Origin: an uncultured Bacteroidales bacterium | GTDB lineage: Bacteria; Bacteroidota; Bacteroidia; Bacteroidales; F082 | Direction: 5' to 3' | DNA length: 32,653 nucleotides | Assembly (NCBI GenBank): GCA_947303335.1 | Contig: CAMYYB010000020.1 | Location: 1 to 32,653 of the forward strand | Shown: one piece after another, positions 25,699 to 32,653 of the stretch | How positions within the stretch are numbered: the stretch's first letter is position 1 | Layout of the letters: every line of letters starts with the position of its first letter | The notes under the pieces: model-generated | Seen by the model: the letters and a program-made list of their open reading frames with translations, nothing else | The model's database searches: none | Told to the model about the DNA's origin: nothing | Program-made: the position numbers and the translations under genes

Positions 25699-25706
25699 CA
25701 AAGATA
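25699..25706 (-). promoter_or_regulatory. Putative -7 box for the Nfn-type gene
   Basis: The minus strand reads TATCTTTG followed by C, an exact TAnnTTTG match, 45 bases before the ATG at 25654. A TTG at 25723-25725 on the minus strand could be part of a -33 element, though the spacing of 16 is short. Confidence 0.55.
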
Positions 25707-25742
25707 GTGATTTTCATAAAGACAAGAAAAAAAAAGCGATTT

Positions 25743-25776
25743 TTTGTAAAAGAAGGTCTAATATTTCATTACTTTG
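25743..25776 (+). promoter_or_regulatory. Possible promoter of the duplicated-domain hypothetical gene
   Basis: TTTG at 25743-25746 and TTACTTTG at 25769-25776 (one mismatch to TAnnTTTG) are spaced 22 bases apart, close to the Bacteroidetes -33/-7 arrangement. The ATG at 25795 follows 18 bases later. The match is imperfect. Confidence 0.35.
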
Positions 25777-25794
25777 CCAAACAATTCCACAACT

Positions 25795-26580
25795 ATGCAA
25801 GAGAACGAGAATTATTCCGTATGGAACAAGGTGATTTGGGAAGACAATGAGCGCAAACTATTTTTCGACGGCAAAACTCCGAAACTGATTTACAACAGCA
25901 AGGAATACACTTTCAGCGGTCACGGCTACGAGCCTATGGCCATCATCTTAGGCAAGGATGGCGAGGTGGCCTACATCCACAACTCCTTTCTCGTCGACGA
26001 AGAATGCAAGCAATTTGTGAAAGACCCGAAGTATCTATGCCACACCATAACAAGGCATTACCATAACGCTAAGCACTTCTGTATGTTGCTCACTACGGCC
26101 ATTGACTACGGCTTTGACTGGCAAATCGACGACCTTGAGCACAGGATGTTCTCGCTTGAACGATTTGCCCAGCGAGAGATTTTCTATAATGCTGACGGCA
26201 TAGAGTTCGGGATTTACGGCGACGAAATTTGTGACGAGATAGCCCCCTGTGAACTTGACGACGGACCGAAAACGCATTTTGAGTACGACATCATGTATAT
26301 TATCGTCGATGGCAAGGAGTATCATTTGGAGGATGCCAACATGGACCGTCTCGGCCAACTCGGCATTTTCGAGAAGGGCAAACGCAAACCCAAAATCCGC
26401 ATCAATGGGACGAAAGGCTCCGTCATCGCGGCTTACACAGACGAATGGCACAGCGGCGAGACCTTCACGCCTTTCGGTTTCCCCTGCAACACCAAACGTT
26501 TCTGTGAGATGATGGCCTACGCCATTCGCGAAGGCAAAAATGAGTATAGTTTCGAAAAGTTAAAGGTTGTATTTTCCTAA
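25795..26580 (+). CDS. Hypothetical protein with internal duplication (261 aa)
   Basis: I do not recognise this protein. The ATG at 25795 is preferred over an in-frame TTG at 25774. There is no signal peptide or membrane segment. Two halves look duplicated: NAKHFCMLLTTAIDYG (residues 91-106) aligns with NTKRFCEMMAYAIREG (232-247). Further upstream in each half NSKEYTF and DGKEYHL align, as do DGEVAYIH and KGSVIAAYT. It is rich in aromatic, acidic and histidine residues, with conserved cysteines in the repeated N-x-K-x-F-C motif. It stands alone, divergent from the Nfn-type gene and convergent with hppA, so its context gives no functional clue. Codon use resembles that of its neighbours. Confidence 0.8.
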   Translation: MQENENYSVWNKVIWEDNERKLFFDGKTPKLIYNSKEYTFSGHGYEPMAIILGKDGEVAYIHNSFLVDEECKQFVKDPKYLCHTITRHYHNAKHFCMLLTTAIDYGFDWQIDDLEHRMFSLERFAQREIFYNADGIEFGIYGDEICDEIAPCELDDGPKTHFEYDIMYIIVDGKEYHLEDANMDRLGQLGIFEKGKRKPKIRINGTKGSVIAAYTDEWHSGETFTPFGFPCNTKRFCEMMAYAIREGKNEYSFEKLKVVFS

Positions 26581-26713
26581 TTTGTTTTCGTGTTCAGTCG
26601 GATGCGCCTATTGCGCTTTATTCATTTCGATAGGGTTGTAGTTATAGACTTTCGTTTAAGGCTTCAAAAACAGGGATTGTTTTTTGGAATGCGGAAAATC
26701 CCAAAATTCTGGA

Positions 26714-26758
26714 CAAAAAAATTCCCCCAAGCCGTCAACTATTGACAACTTGGGGGAA
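26714..26758 (-). terminator. Rho-independent terminator of hppA
   Basis: TTCCCCCAAG (26722-26731) pairs with CTTGGGGGAA (26749-26758), with an inner GTCAA/TTGAC stem across a three-base loop. On the minus strand the stem is followed by seven T (26715-26721). It lies 21 bases beyond the hppA stop. Confidence 0.92.
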
Positions 26759-26779
26759 CTCAAATCGCCTATGCAATTA

Positions 26780-28999
26780 TTACAGCAGATGGCAGGTAAC
26801 AGTCAAGCCGGCCATCACGATGCTCACCATGCTCATCAGCTTGATAAGGATGTTCAGCGAAGGACCTGACGTATCTTTGAACGGGTCACCGACGGTGTCG
26901 CCCACAACGGTAGCCTTGTGGTTCTCAGAACCCTTGCCACCGAAGTTGCCTTCCTCGACATACTTCTTGGCATTGTCCCAAGCACCGCCCGAGTTAGCCA
27001 TGAAGACAGCAAGAACGAAGCCTGTGCTCAGACCACCAATCAACAGGCCAAGGACACCGGGAACACCCAGGATGACACCCGTCAGAATCGGGACGAGGAT
27101 GGCAAGGATGGAAGGCACCAGCATCTCGTGCTGGGCACCTTTAGTAGAAATAGCCACGCAACGCTCGTAGTCGGGTTCGGCCTTGCCCTCAAGGATACCC
27201 TTGATGGTACTGAACTGACGGCGGACTTCCTCCACCATCTTCTGAGCGGCACGACCCACAGCGTTCATCGTCATTCCACAGAACACGAATGCCATCATGG
27301 CACCAATGAACACACCCACCAAAACCACAGGATTCATCAGGTTAACGTTGTAGGCTTCCATGAAGTCAACCAAAGTGGCTTTGGCAGCTTCAACGCCATT
27401 CGGCAGGTCTTGTCCGATACGAATCAAAGCGATTTTGATTTCCTCAACATACGAAGCCAAAAGCGCAAGGGCGGTCAAAGCGGCAGAGCCGATGGCGAAG
27501 CCCTTACCCGTGGCGGCAGTGGTGTTGCCAAGAGCATCAAGGGCATCCGTGCGCTTACGCACTTCGGGATCAAGGCCGCTCATTTCGGCGTTACCGCCAG
27601 CGTTGTCGGCGATAGGACCGTAAGCATCAGTGGCCAAGGTGATACCCAGCGTGGACAGCATACCCACAGCGGCGATACCGATACCGTAAAGACCTCTCGA
27701 AAGATTGGCTGCCGTAAACTCAATGTTGAAACCATTGGCGCAAAGGTAAGCCAAAACGATGGCGAAGCCCACGGTGACAACCGGGATAGCAGTAGAGAGC
27801 ATACCGAGTCCCAAGCCGGAGATAATCACCGTAGCGGGACCGGTCTTTGAGCTTTCAGCCACCTTTTGCGTGGGCTTGTAGCTCTGCGAAGTATAGTATT
27901 CAGTAGCTTTTCCGATAATCACGCCTGCCAGCAGACCGACCACCACAGAAAGTGAAGTTTGCCACCACATGTTGGCCAAGGCACCCGTTTCATTACCGAA
28001 GAGGAAATACATGATGCCGAAAGTGGCTGCGGCGATGAGAATAGCGGCTGCGTTGGTACCACGGCTCAAAGCACCGAGAAGTTCCTTCATGCCAGCGTTC
28101 TCTTTGGTTTTCACGAGGAAAATACCAATGATGGAAAGCAACACACCCACGGCGGCAATCAGCATAGGAGCAAGCACCGCCTTGAACTGCAAGCCTTCGA
28201 CGGCAGCAGTGGCAAAAGCGGATGCGCCCAAAGCCATCGTAGCCAAGATGGAGCCAGCGTAGGACTCATAAAGGTCGGCACCCATACCGGCCACGTCACC
28301 CACGTTGTCACCCACGTTATCGGCAATGGTAGCAGGGTTGCGCGGATCGTCTTCGGGAATGTTGTACTCCGTCTTACCGACAAGGTCGGCACCGACGTCA
28401 GCAGCCTTGGTGTAGATACCGCCACCCACACGGGCAAACAGAGCCTGAGTGGAAGCACCCATACCGAAGGTCAGCATGGTGGTGGTGATGGTAATGAGGT
28501 CATTGTCAGCTCCGACAGCGGCAAGCAAACCGGTGCCATTCAGCACAAGGAACCAAACGGAAACGTCGAGCAGGGCGAGACCTACCACAACGAGACCCAT
28601 GACGGCTCCAGAACGGAAAGCCACTTGAAGACCGCTGTTAAGCGACTTGCGGGCTGCGTTGGCGGTACGCGCCGAAGCATAGGTGGCCGTCTTCATGCCG
28701 AAGAAGCCTGCCAAGCCCGAGAAGAAACCGCCCGTGAGGAAAGCGAACCACACGATGCCGTTCTGCAAGTCGAACAAACTCATCACAAAGAAAACCACAG
28801 CCAAAACGACGAACACGATGGTCACCACTTTGTACTGCTGCTTCAGGTAAGCCATAGCTCCCTTACGGACATACGCAGCGATTTTCTTCATTAAGTCCGT
28901 ACCCTCGTCTTCTTTCATCATCTGCTTGAAGAAGATGAAAGCGAATGTCAGTGCCAGGATGGAGGCACATAACACGATGTAAACAATACTGTTACTCAT
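26780..28999 (-). CDS. hppA: Membrane-bound ion-pumping pyrophosphatase
   Basis: This integral membrane enzyme couples pyrophosphate hydrolysis to H+ and/or Na+ export. The 739-residue protein is nearly all transmembrane helices. The substrate site shows DVGADLVGK at 201-209, then EYNIPEDDPRNPATIADNVGDNVGDVAG. The second acidic cluster is near LATDAYGPIADNAGGNAEM. GNTTAATGKG at 491-500 has Ala495 where K+-independent enzymes carry Lys, so this should be the K+-dependent type. Glu245 in ADLYESY sits where the semi-conserved glutamate of Na+-pumping members lies. Bacteroides vulgatus has a dual Na+/H+ pump of this group. Ion choice here is inference. It is monocistronic, with a promoter box upstream and a terminator downstream. 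Confidence 0.96.
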   Translation of the reverse strand: MSNSIVYIVLCASILALTFAFIFFKQMMKEDEGTDLMKKIAAYVRKGAMAYLKQQYKVVTIVFVVLAVVFFVMSLFDLQNGIVWFAFLTGGFFSGLAGFFGMKTATYASARTANAARKSLNSGLQVAFRSGAVMGLVVVGLALLDVSVWFLVLNGTGLLAAVGADNDLITITTTMLTFGMGASTQALFARVGGGIYTKAADVGADLVGKTEYNIPEDDPRNPATIADNVGDNVGDVAGMGADLYESYAGSILATMALGASAFATAAVEGLQFKAVLAPMLIAAVGVLLSIIGIFLVKTKENAGMKELLGALSRGTNAAAILIAAATFGIMYFLFGNETGALANMWWQTSLSVVVGLLAGVIIGKATEYYTSQSYKPTQKVAESSKTGPATVIISGLGLGMLSTAIPVVTVGFAIVLAYLCANGFNIEFTAANLSRGLYGIGIAAVGMLSTLGITLATDAYGPIADNAGGNAEMSGLDPEVRKRTDALDALGNTTAATGKGFAIGSAALTALALLASYVEEIKIALIRIGQDLPNGVEAAKATLVDFMEAYNVNLMNPVVLVGVFIGAMMAFVFCGMTMNAVGRAAQKMVEEVRRQFSTIKGILEGKAEPDYERCVAISTKGAQHEMLVPSILAILVPILTGVILGVPGVLGLLIGGLSTGFVLAVFMANSGGAWDNAKKYVEEGNFGGKGSENHKATVVGDTVGDPFKDTSGPSLNILIKLMSMVSIVMAGLTVTCHLL

Positions 29000-29054
29000 A
29001 AGGTTATTGAATTAGTTATACTTGTTTTCGCCATAAAACGCAGTTTTGAGCGGA

Positions 29055-29062
29055 CAAAAATA
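29055..29062 (-). promoter_or_regulatory. Putative -7 box for hppA
   Basis: The minus strand reads TATTTTTG, an exact TAnnTTTG match, 56 bases before the hppA ATG at 28999. Confidence 0.5.
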
Positions 29063-29118
29063 AGAACAAAAACATTTTGAAAAGAATTTTTTTTCATGGA
29101 AATTTATACCAAAGCAAC

Positions 29119-29154
29119 TTTTTTTTCCCATTTCGGAAATAAACACTATTTTTG
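29119..29154 (+). promoter_or_regulatory. Putative promoter of the bifunctional nuclease-family gene
   Basis: TATTTTTG at 29147-29154 matches the -7 box. Eight T followed by CCCATT (29119-29132) lies 16 bases upstream. The layout and much of the sequence match the C10 peptidase promoter at 3219-3256. The predicted leader is about 90 bases, to the ATG at 29253. Confidence 0.6.
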
Positions 29155-29252
29155 ACGATTGAAGGAAAAAGGCTTCATCGGAAAACAAGGGATTCATAAT
29201 CAGATTCTTAATCAAGCCTCCCCTTTCACGAACAATAAAAAAACGAAGGAAA

Positions 29253-29849
29253 ATGAACAAGGTCAGTCTGGAAATCGTCGGTTTGACATACAGCGAATCC
29301 TCAACTGGTGCCTACGTCCTGATTTTAGGCGACAAGAACTCGCAGCGCAAGCTACCCATCGTCATCGGGAGTGCCGAAGCCGAATCCATCGCCGTGGGTA
29401 TCGACAGGCAACATAATGGCAGGCCTCTCACCCACGACCTCTTCCTGAGATTTGCCAAAGAATTCGAAGTGGAAATCAAGGAAGTCGTCATCAACCGGTT
29501 CCGCGAGGGCATTTATTACGCCATGCTGGTCTGTCAGCAGGGCAGCGAACTCACAATGGTGGACGCACGTCCCTCCGACGCCATCGCCATCGCCGTGCGC
29601 TGCGGCTGCGACATCAGTGCCTATGAAACCGTCATGAACGAGGCGAGCATCATCATGGAGGACCTCGAGCAGGAAGAAAAGAACGAAATGACAGGAGGTA
29701 GCGCCACTCCTATTAACAAAGGTGGCGGCAAACCTAACTACGACATGATGACGGTGCCCGAACTGGAAGACCTGCTCCAAGAGGCCGTCGACAACGAAGA
29801 CTACATGAAAGCCGCGCAAATACGCGATATAATAAAAAGCAGAAGTTAA
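29253..29849 (+). CDS. Bifunctional nuclease-family protein (DUF151) with C-terminal UVR motif
   Basis: The 198-residue protein has the BFN/DUF151 domain at about 1-130: VSLEIVGLTYSESSTGAYVL, RKLPIVIGSAEAESIAVGID, RPLTHDLF, FREGIYYAMLV, and VDARPSDAIAIAVRCGCDI. Plant and some bacterial members have DNase/RNase activity; most bacterial ones are uncharacterised. After a Gly-rich linker (about 145-155), residues 163-195 (LEDLLQEAVDNEDYMKAAQI) form a UvrB/UvrC-type UVR motif, a helical hairpin used for protein contacts. The domain pairing suggests DNA repair or a partner with other UVR proteins, by inference. No signal peptide. It is divergent from hppA. An AT-rich palindrome follows the stop. 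Confidence 0.9.
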   Translation: MNKVSLEIVGLTYSESSTGAYVLILGDKNSQRKLPIVIGSAEAESIAVGIDRQHNGRPLTHDLFLRFAKEFEVEIKEVVINRFREGIYYAMLVCQQGSELTMVDARPSDAIAIAVRCGCDISAYETVMNEASIIMEDLEQEEKNEMTGGSATPINKGGGKPNYDMMTVPELEDLLQEAVDNEDYMKAAQIRDIIKSRS

Positions 29850-29858
29850 GGGCATTTC

Positions 29859-29885
29859 TAAAAATTGCCTGCAATTTTTATCTCA
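29859..29885 (+). terminator. AT-rich palindrome, possible weak terminator
   Basis: TAAAAATTGC (29859-29868) and GCAATTTTTA (29871-29880) are perfectly complementary across two bases. The usable hairpin has a 4-6 base loop and a weak A/T stem followed by TCTC. It lies 9 bases after the nuclease-family gene stop. It may end that transcript or be an operator. Confidence 0.4.
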
Positions 29886-29919
29886 AATTCAATAAAATTC
29901 ATATAATCAACAAATTAGA

Positions 29920-29943
29920 AAATTCTTAAATTCTCAAATTCTT
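29920..29943. repeat. Three tandem AAATTCT(T/C) octamers upstream of the nucleoside permease
   Basis: AAATTCTT, AAATTCTC and AAATTCTT follow one another without gaps about 40 bases before the permease start. The surrounding gap (29850-29982) is very A/T rich with no exact -7 box seen. Confidence 0.6.
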
Positions 29944-29982
29944 GATAATTAGAAATCCCTTTAAATCATTAAATCAACGTAT

Positions 29983-31251
29983 ATGAAAGCAATCAAAATC
30001 AGACTCATCGTGATGAACTTCCTGGAATTTGCTGTCTGGGGAGCTTATTTGACCAGTATGGGAGCCTACCTTGCGGAAATCGGTATGGGCACCAACATCG
30101 GTTGGTTCTATTCCGTCCAAGGAATCGTCTCCTTGTTTATGCCTGCTTTGATCGGTATTCTTGCTGACCGCTCCATCCCCGCACAAAAGATGTTGGGTAT
30201 CTGTCACCTCCTTGCAGCCGCTTTCATGGCCATCACAGGATTTATGGGCATGACCTATGGCGACCAAGCCACTTTCGGACAGCTGTTCCCGTTCTATGCC
30301 ATGAGTGTGGCTTTCTTTATGCCCACCATCGCCTTGGGTAACTCTGTATCGTACAACGCATTGACAAAAGCAGGCCTCGACACCGTGAAACACTTCCCCC
30401 CTATCCGTGTCTTCGGTACCATTGGCTTCATCGTTTCGATGTGGCTCGTCGACCTGATGGGTTTCCAGCATGACCATCGTCAATTCTTTGTCTGTGCAGC
30501 ATGGGGTTTGATTTTAGGCATCTATTCCTTCACATTGCCCGATTGCCCCGTCAACAAGCTGGCAGAAAAGAAGAGTTTTGCCGATGCTTTAGGACTCAAA
30601 GCCTTCACACTCTTCAAGCAAAAGAAAATGGCTGTTTTCTTCATTTTCTCAATGTTCCTCGGTGTTTCGCTTCAAGTCACCAACGGTTATGCCAACACCT
30701 TTATCTCAAGTTTCGACAAGATTCCTGCATTTGCCGACACCTTTGCCGTAAAACACGCGAATATTCTGATTTCAATTTCACAGATTTCCGAAACCTTGTG
30801 CATCCTGCTCATCCCCTTCTGCTTGAAACGCTTTGGCATCAAAAAGGTCATGCTGATGGCCATGTTCGCTTGGGTGTTGCGTTTCGCTTTCTTCGGCCTC
30901 GGCAATCCAGGCAGTGGCGTTTGGTTGTTCATCCTCTCTTGCATCGTCTACGGTGTCGCGTTCGATTTCTTCAATATCAGCGGTTCGCTGTTCGTTGACA
31001 ACGAGACTGACGAAAGTATCAGAAGCAGTGCACAGGGCGTTTTCATGATGATGACCAACGGATTCGGTGCCTCTATAGGTACTTTAGGCGCTCAAGCCAT
31101 TGTCAACAACATGGTTTACAGCAAGACCGACCCCATGCAGCAGATGGCCGCCTGGACCAACACTTGGTACATTTTCGCTGCATATGCCCTCGTTGTGGCT
31201 ATTTTGTTCGCGATTTTGTTTAAGTATAAGCATAATCCTGAGAAACAATAA
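29983..31251 (+). CDS. nupG: Nucleoside permease, NupG/XapB-like MFS transporter
   Basis: This is a 422-residue inner-membrane transporter of the nucleoside:H+ symporter family (MFS). It starts [20 protein letters not shown] and has about twelve hydrophobic helices. Family segments include [39 protein letters not shown] and the loop [11 protein letters not shown] after helix two. A charged central loop (about 185-208) separates the halves. It imports nucleosides for salvage. thyA begins within its stop codon (1-base overlap), so the two are one operon. Nucleoside uptake beside thymidylate synthesis suggests pyrimidine/dTMP supply. The exact substrates are not determined. Confidence 0.9.
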   Translation: MKAIKIRLIVMNFLEFAVWGAYLTSMGAYLAEIGMGTNIGWFYSVQGIVSLFMPALIGILADRSIPAQKMLGICHLLAAAFMAITGFMGMTYGDQATFGQLFPFYAMSVAFFMPTIALGNSVSYNALTKAGLDTVKHFPPIRVFGTIGFIVSMWLVDLMGFQHDHRQFFVCAAWGLILGIYSFTLPDCPVNKLAEKKSFADALGLKAFTLFKQKKMAVFFIFSMFLGVSLQVTNGYANTFISSFDKIPAFADTFAVKHANILISISQISETLCILLIPFCLKRFGIKKVMLMAMFAWVLRFAFFGLGNPGSGVWLFILSCIVYGVAFDFFNISGSLFVDNETDESIRSSAQGVFMMMTNGFGASIGTLGAQAIVNNMVYSKTDPMQQMAAWTNTWYIFAAYALVVAILFAILFKYKHNPEKQ

Positions 31252-32078
31252 TGAAGCAATACCTCGACCTACTACAATACATCCTCGACAACGGGGTGCA
31301 GAAAGGCGACCGCACGGGGACCGGCACCATCAGCGTATTCGGCTACCAGATGCGCTTCAACCTGCAAGAAGGTTTCCCTTTGGTGACAACGAAGAAGGTA
31401 CACCTTAAAAGCATCATTTATGAATTGTTGTGGCTTCTTAGCGGCGACACCAATATCCAATACCTTCACGACCACAAGGTCAGCATCTGGGACGAATGGG
31501 CCGACCCCAAGGGCGACCTCGGCCCCGTCTACGGTGCCCAATGGCGCAACTGGAACAACGAGGGCATCGACCAAATCGCCGAGGTGGTGAAGAGCATCAA
31601 GGAGAACCCCAACAGCCGCAGGCATATCGTGACCGCCTGGAATCCCAGCGTCCTTCCCGACGAGCATGAGAAGGACTTCGCCGCCAATGTGGCGGCTGGA
31701 AAGGCCGCCCTCCCACCCTGTCACGCCTTCTTCCAGTTTTATGTGGCTGAAGGCAGGCTGTCGTGCCAGCTCTACCAGCGCAGTGCCGACGTATTTCTCG
31801 GGGTGCCGTTCAACATCGCTTCCTACGCCTTGTTGACCATGATGATGGCGCAGGTATGTGGCCTGAAGCCCGGCGATTTTGTCCACACCTTTGGCGACGT
31901 GCATATCTACAACAACCTCATCGAGCAGGTGAAACTGCAACTGTCGCGCACCCCTCGCCCTTTGCCCACAATGCGAATCAACCCCGAAGTCAAGGATATC
32001 TTTGGCTTCAGATATGAAGATTTCACCTTGGAGGATTACGACCCTTGGCCTGCCATCAAAGGGGAAGTGTCTGTATAA
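31251..32078 (+). CDS. thyA: Thymidylate synthase ThyA
   Basis: ThyA methylates dUMP to dTMP using 5,10-methylenetetrahydrofolate, releasing dihydrofolate. The 275-residue protein shows [16 protein letters not shown] with phosphate-binding Arg21, [14 protein letters not shown], the [12 protein letters not shown] segment, catalytic Cys157 in [11 protein letters not shown], and [17 protein letters not shown]. It is longer than the 264-residue E. coli enzyme because of extra residues between AWNP and PPCH ([19 protein letters not shown]), an insertion on the loop before the nucleophile. It overlaps the permease stop by 1 base. folA, which recycles its dihydrofolate product, follows after 85 bases. 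Confidence 0.97.
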   Translation: MKQYLDLLQYILDNGVQKGDRTGTGTISVFGYQMRFNLQEGFPLVTTKKVHLKSIIYELLWLLSGDTNIQYLHDHKVSIWDEWADPKGDLGPVYGAQWRNWNNEGIDQIAEVVKSIKENPNSRRHIVTAWNPSVLPDEHEKDFAANVAAGKAALPPCHAFFQFYVAEGRLSCQLYQRSADVFLGVPFNIASYALLTMMMAQVCGLKPGDFVHTFGDVHIYNNLIEQVKLQLSRTPRPLPTMRINPEVKDIFGFRYEDFTLEDYDPWPAIKGEVSV

Positions 32079-32084
32079 TAATAC

Positions 32085-32108
32085 GGTCCTTCGACTGGCT
32101 CAGGGACC
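32085..32108. repeat. REP-like palindromic element between thyA and folA
   Basis: GGTCC (32085-32089) and GGACC (32104-32108) flank TTCGACTGGCTCAG. The core CCTTCGACTGGCTCAGG resembles a short intergenic repeat found in many distantly related bacteria. The ends can pair over 7 bp including a G:U. It may act in 3' end formation of thyA mRNA or be a mobile remnant. Identification rests on recalled similarity. Confidence 0.5.
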
Positions 32109-32163
32109 TTAGCTAAACAACTGATAACTCCGATAACTGAATAATTTACAACTGACAACAGAT

Positions 32164-32653
32164 ATGACCCTCTCCATCATCGTCGCGATGGCCGAAAACC
32201 GCGCAATAGGACGAAACGGCAACCTTATATGGCACAACTCACGCGACTTGAAGCAATTCAAGAAAATCACCACGGGGCATACCGTCATCATGGGTTACAA
32301 GACCTACCTATCCCTTCCCGGACACAAAGCCCTGCCCAACCGCCGCAACATCATTCTTTCCTCACGGTTAGGCGAAGCCCCCGAGGGTTTCGAACTGGTG
32401 TCTTCCATCCAGCAAGCCATTGAAAGCGTGAAAGACGAAGAGGAGGCCTTCATCATCGGTGGAGGCATGGTGTACGAGCAGTTTCTCCCGTATGCCGATC
32501 GGCTCTATCTCACCCGTATCGGAAAATGCTTCGAGGCCGACACCTATTTCCCCTACATCAACTTCGAGGAATGGGACTTGGTCGACCTTGAGGTCATCGA
32601 CGACGACCCGCAAGTGGATTATTCCTACCGCTTCGAGGTTTGGGAACGCGCTG
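32164..32653 (+). CDS. folA: Dihydrofolate reductase (partial, C-terminus off the right edge)
   Basis: DHFR reduces dihydrofolate to tetrahydrofolate with NADPH, closing the cycle with ThyA. At least 163 residues are present, so only the last codon or few are missing. It begins MTLSIIVAMAENRAIGRNGN; Asp28 (NSRDLKQFKK) is the active-site acid, PNRRNIILSS lies at 58-67, and GGGMVYEQFLPY at 99-110 forms the cofactor-binding turn. Residue 45 in VIMGYKTY is Tyr where many DHFRs have Arg (MGRxT), a residue that contacts the NADPH 2'-phosphate in E. coli. The leader (32109-32163) is A-rich, with repeated GATAACT units, and no Shine-Dalgarno sequence is evident. Confidence 0.95.
   Translation, partial: MTLSIIVAMAENRAIGRNGNLIWHNSRDLKQFKKITTGHTVIMGYKTYLSLPGHKALPNRRNIILSSRLGEAPEGFELVSSIQQAIESVKDEEEAFIIGGGMVYEQFLPYADRLYLTRIGKCFEADTYFPYINFEEWDLVDLEVIDDDPQVDYSYRFEVWERA

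Noticed and set aside
26673..26702. GGGATT/AATCCC inverted repeat after the duplicated-domain gene
   Set aside because: It has a short 6-bp stem, an 18-base loop and no T run on the plus strand; too weak to call a terminator.
26918..28894. Two long plus-strand open frames opposite hppA
   Set aside because: Their His/Gly/Thr-rich translations arise from the codon bias of the pyrophosphatase, whose motifs are intact on the other strand.

Overview
The window is ordinary, gene-dense chromosome of a Bacteroidota bacterium, most likely order Bacteroidales. Lineage markers are two secreted proteins with type IX secretion (T9SS) C-terminal sorting domains, a PorG/DUF6089 protein beside uppS and bamA, a Bacteroidetes-type serine palmitoyltransferase, paired Skp/OmpH chaperones, weak Shine-Dalgarno sequences, and repeated matches to the Bacteroidetes -7 promoter box TAnnTTTG. 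I see no rRNA, tRNA, CRISPR array, insertion sequence or phage gene. No gene-free stretch exceeds 300 bases; the longest (29000-29252) holds divergent promoters. Both edges cut genes: an ABC permease on the left and a dihydrofolate reductase on the right.

Layout. 1-3048 (minus): a TolC-family outer-membrane protein followed by a MacB/FtsX-type ABC permease. 3274-8245 (plus): a C10 cysteine peptidase fused to a beta-helix, then msrA, then a CotH-type kinase-fold protein; the first and third carry T9SS tails. The run ends in a nested hairpin that contains the cotH stop codon. 8442-11725: serine palmitoyltransferase (minus) divergent from an SDR-VOC gene pair (plus). 11779-22907 (minus): a ten-gene run read as MORN protein, lepA, dprA, rsgA, nadK, porG, uppS, bamA, skp, skp. 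23032-23331 (plus): a small unknown protein. 23384-25654 (minus): a fused NfnA/NfnB-type flavoprotein. 25795-26580 (plus): an unknown protein with an internal duplication. 26780-28999 (minus): a membrane pyrophosphatase. 29253-29849 (plus): a bifunctional nuclease-family protein with a UVR tail. 29983-32653 (plus): nucleoside permease, thyA and folA.

How it fits together. The ten-gene run combines translation factors with the outer-membrane assembly core (UppS, BamA, two Skp) and the T9SS component PorG. The C10 peptidase and the CotH protein look like cargo for that secretion system. ThyA and DHFR form the dTMP/folate cycle beside a nucleoside importer.

The most distinctive non-coding signal is an operator-like array at 3147-3190 upstream of the C10 peptidase. 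It has four 6-bp half-sites in alternating orientation at an exact 11-bp period. I see no obviously new multi-gene defence or mobile system. The better leads are this array, the peptidase-MsrA-CotH operon, the hairpin around the cotH stop codon, the sphingolipid-adjacent SDR/VOC pair, and the promoter and leader-repeat patterns.
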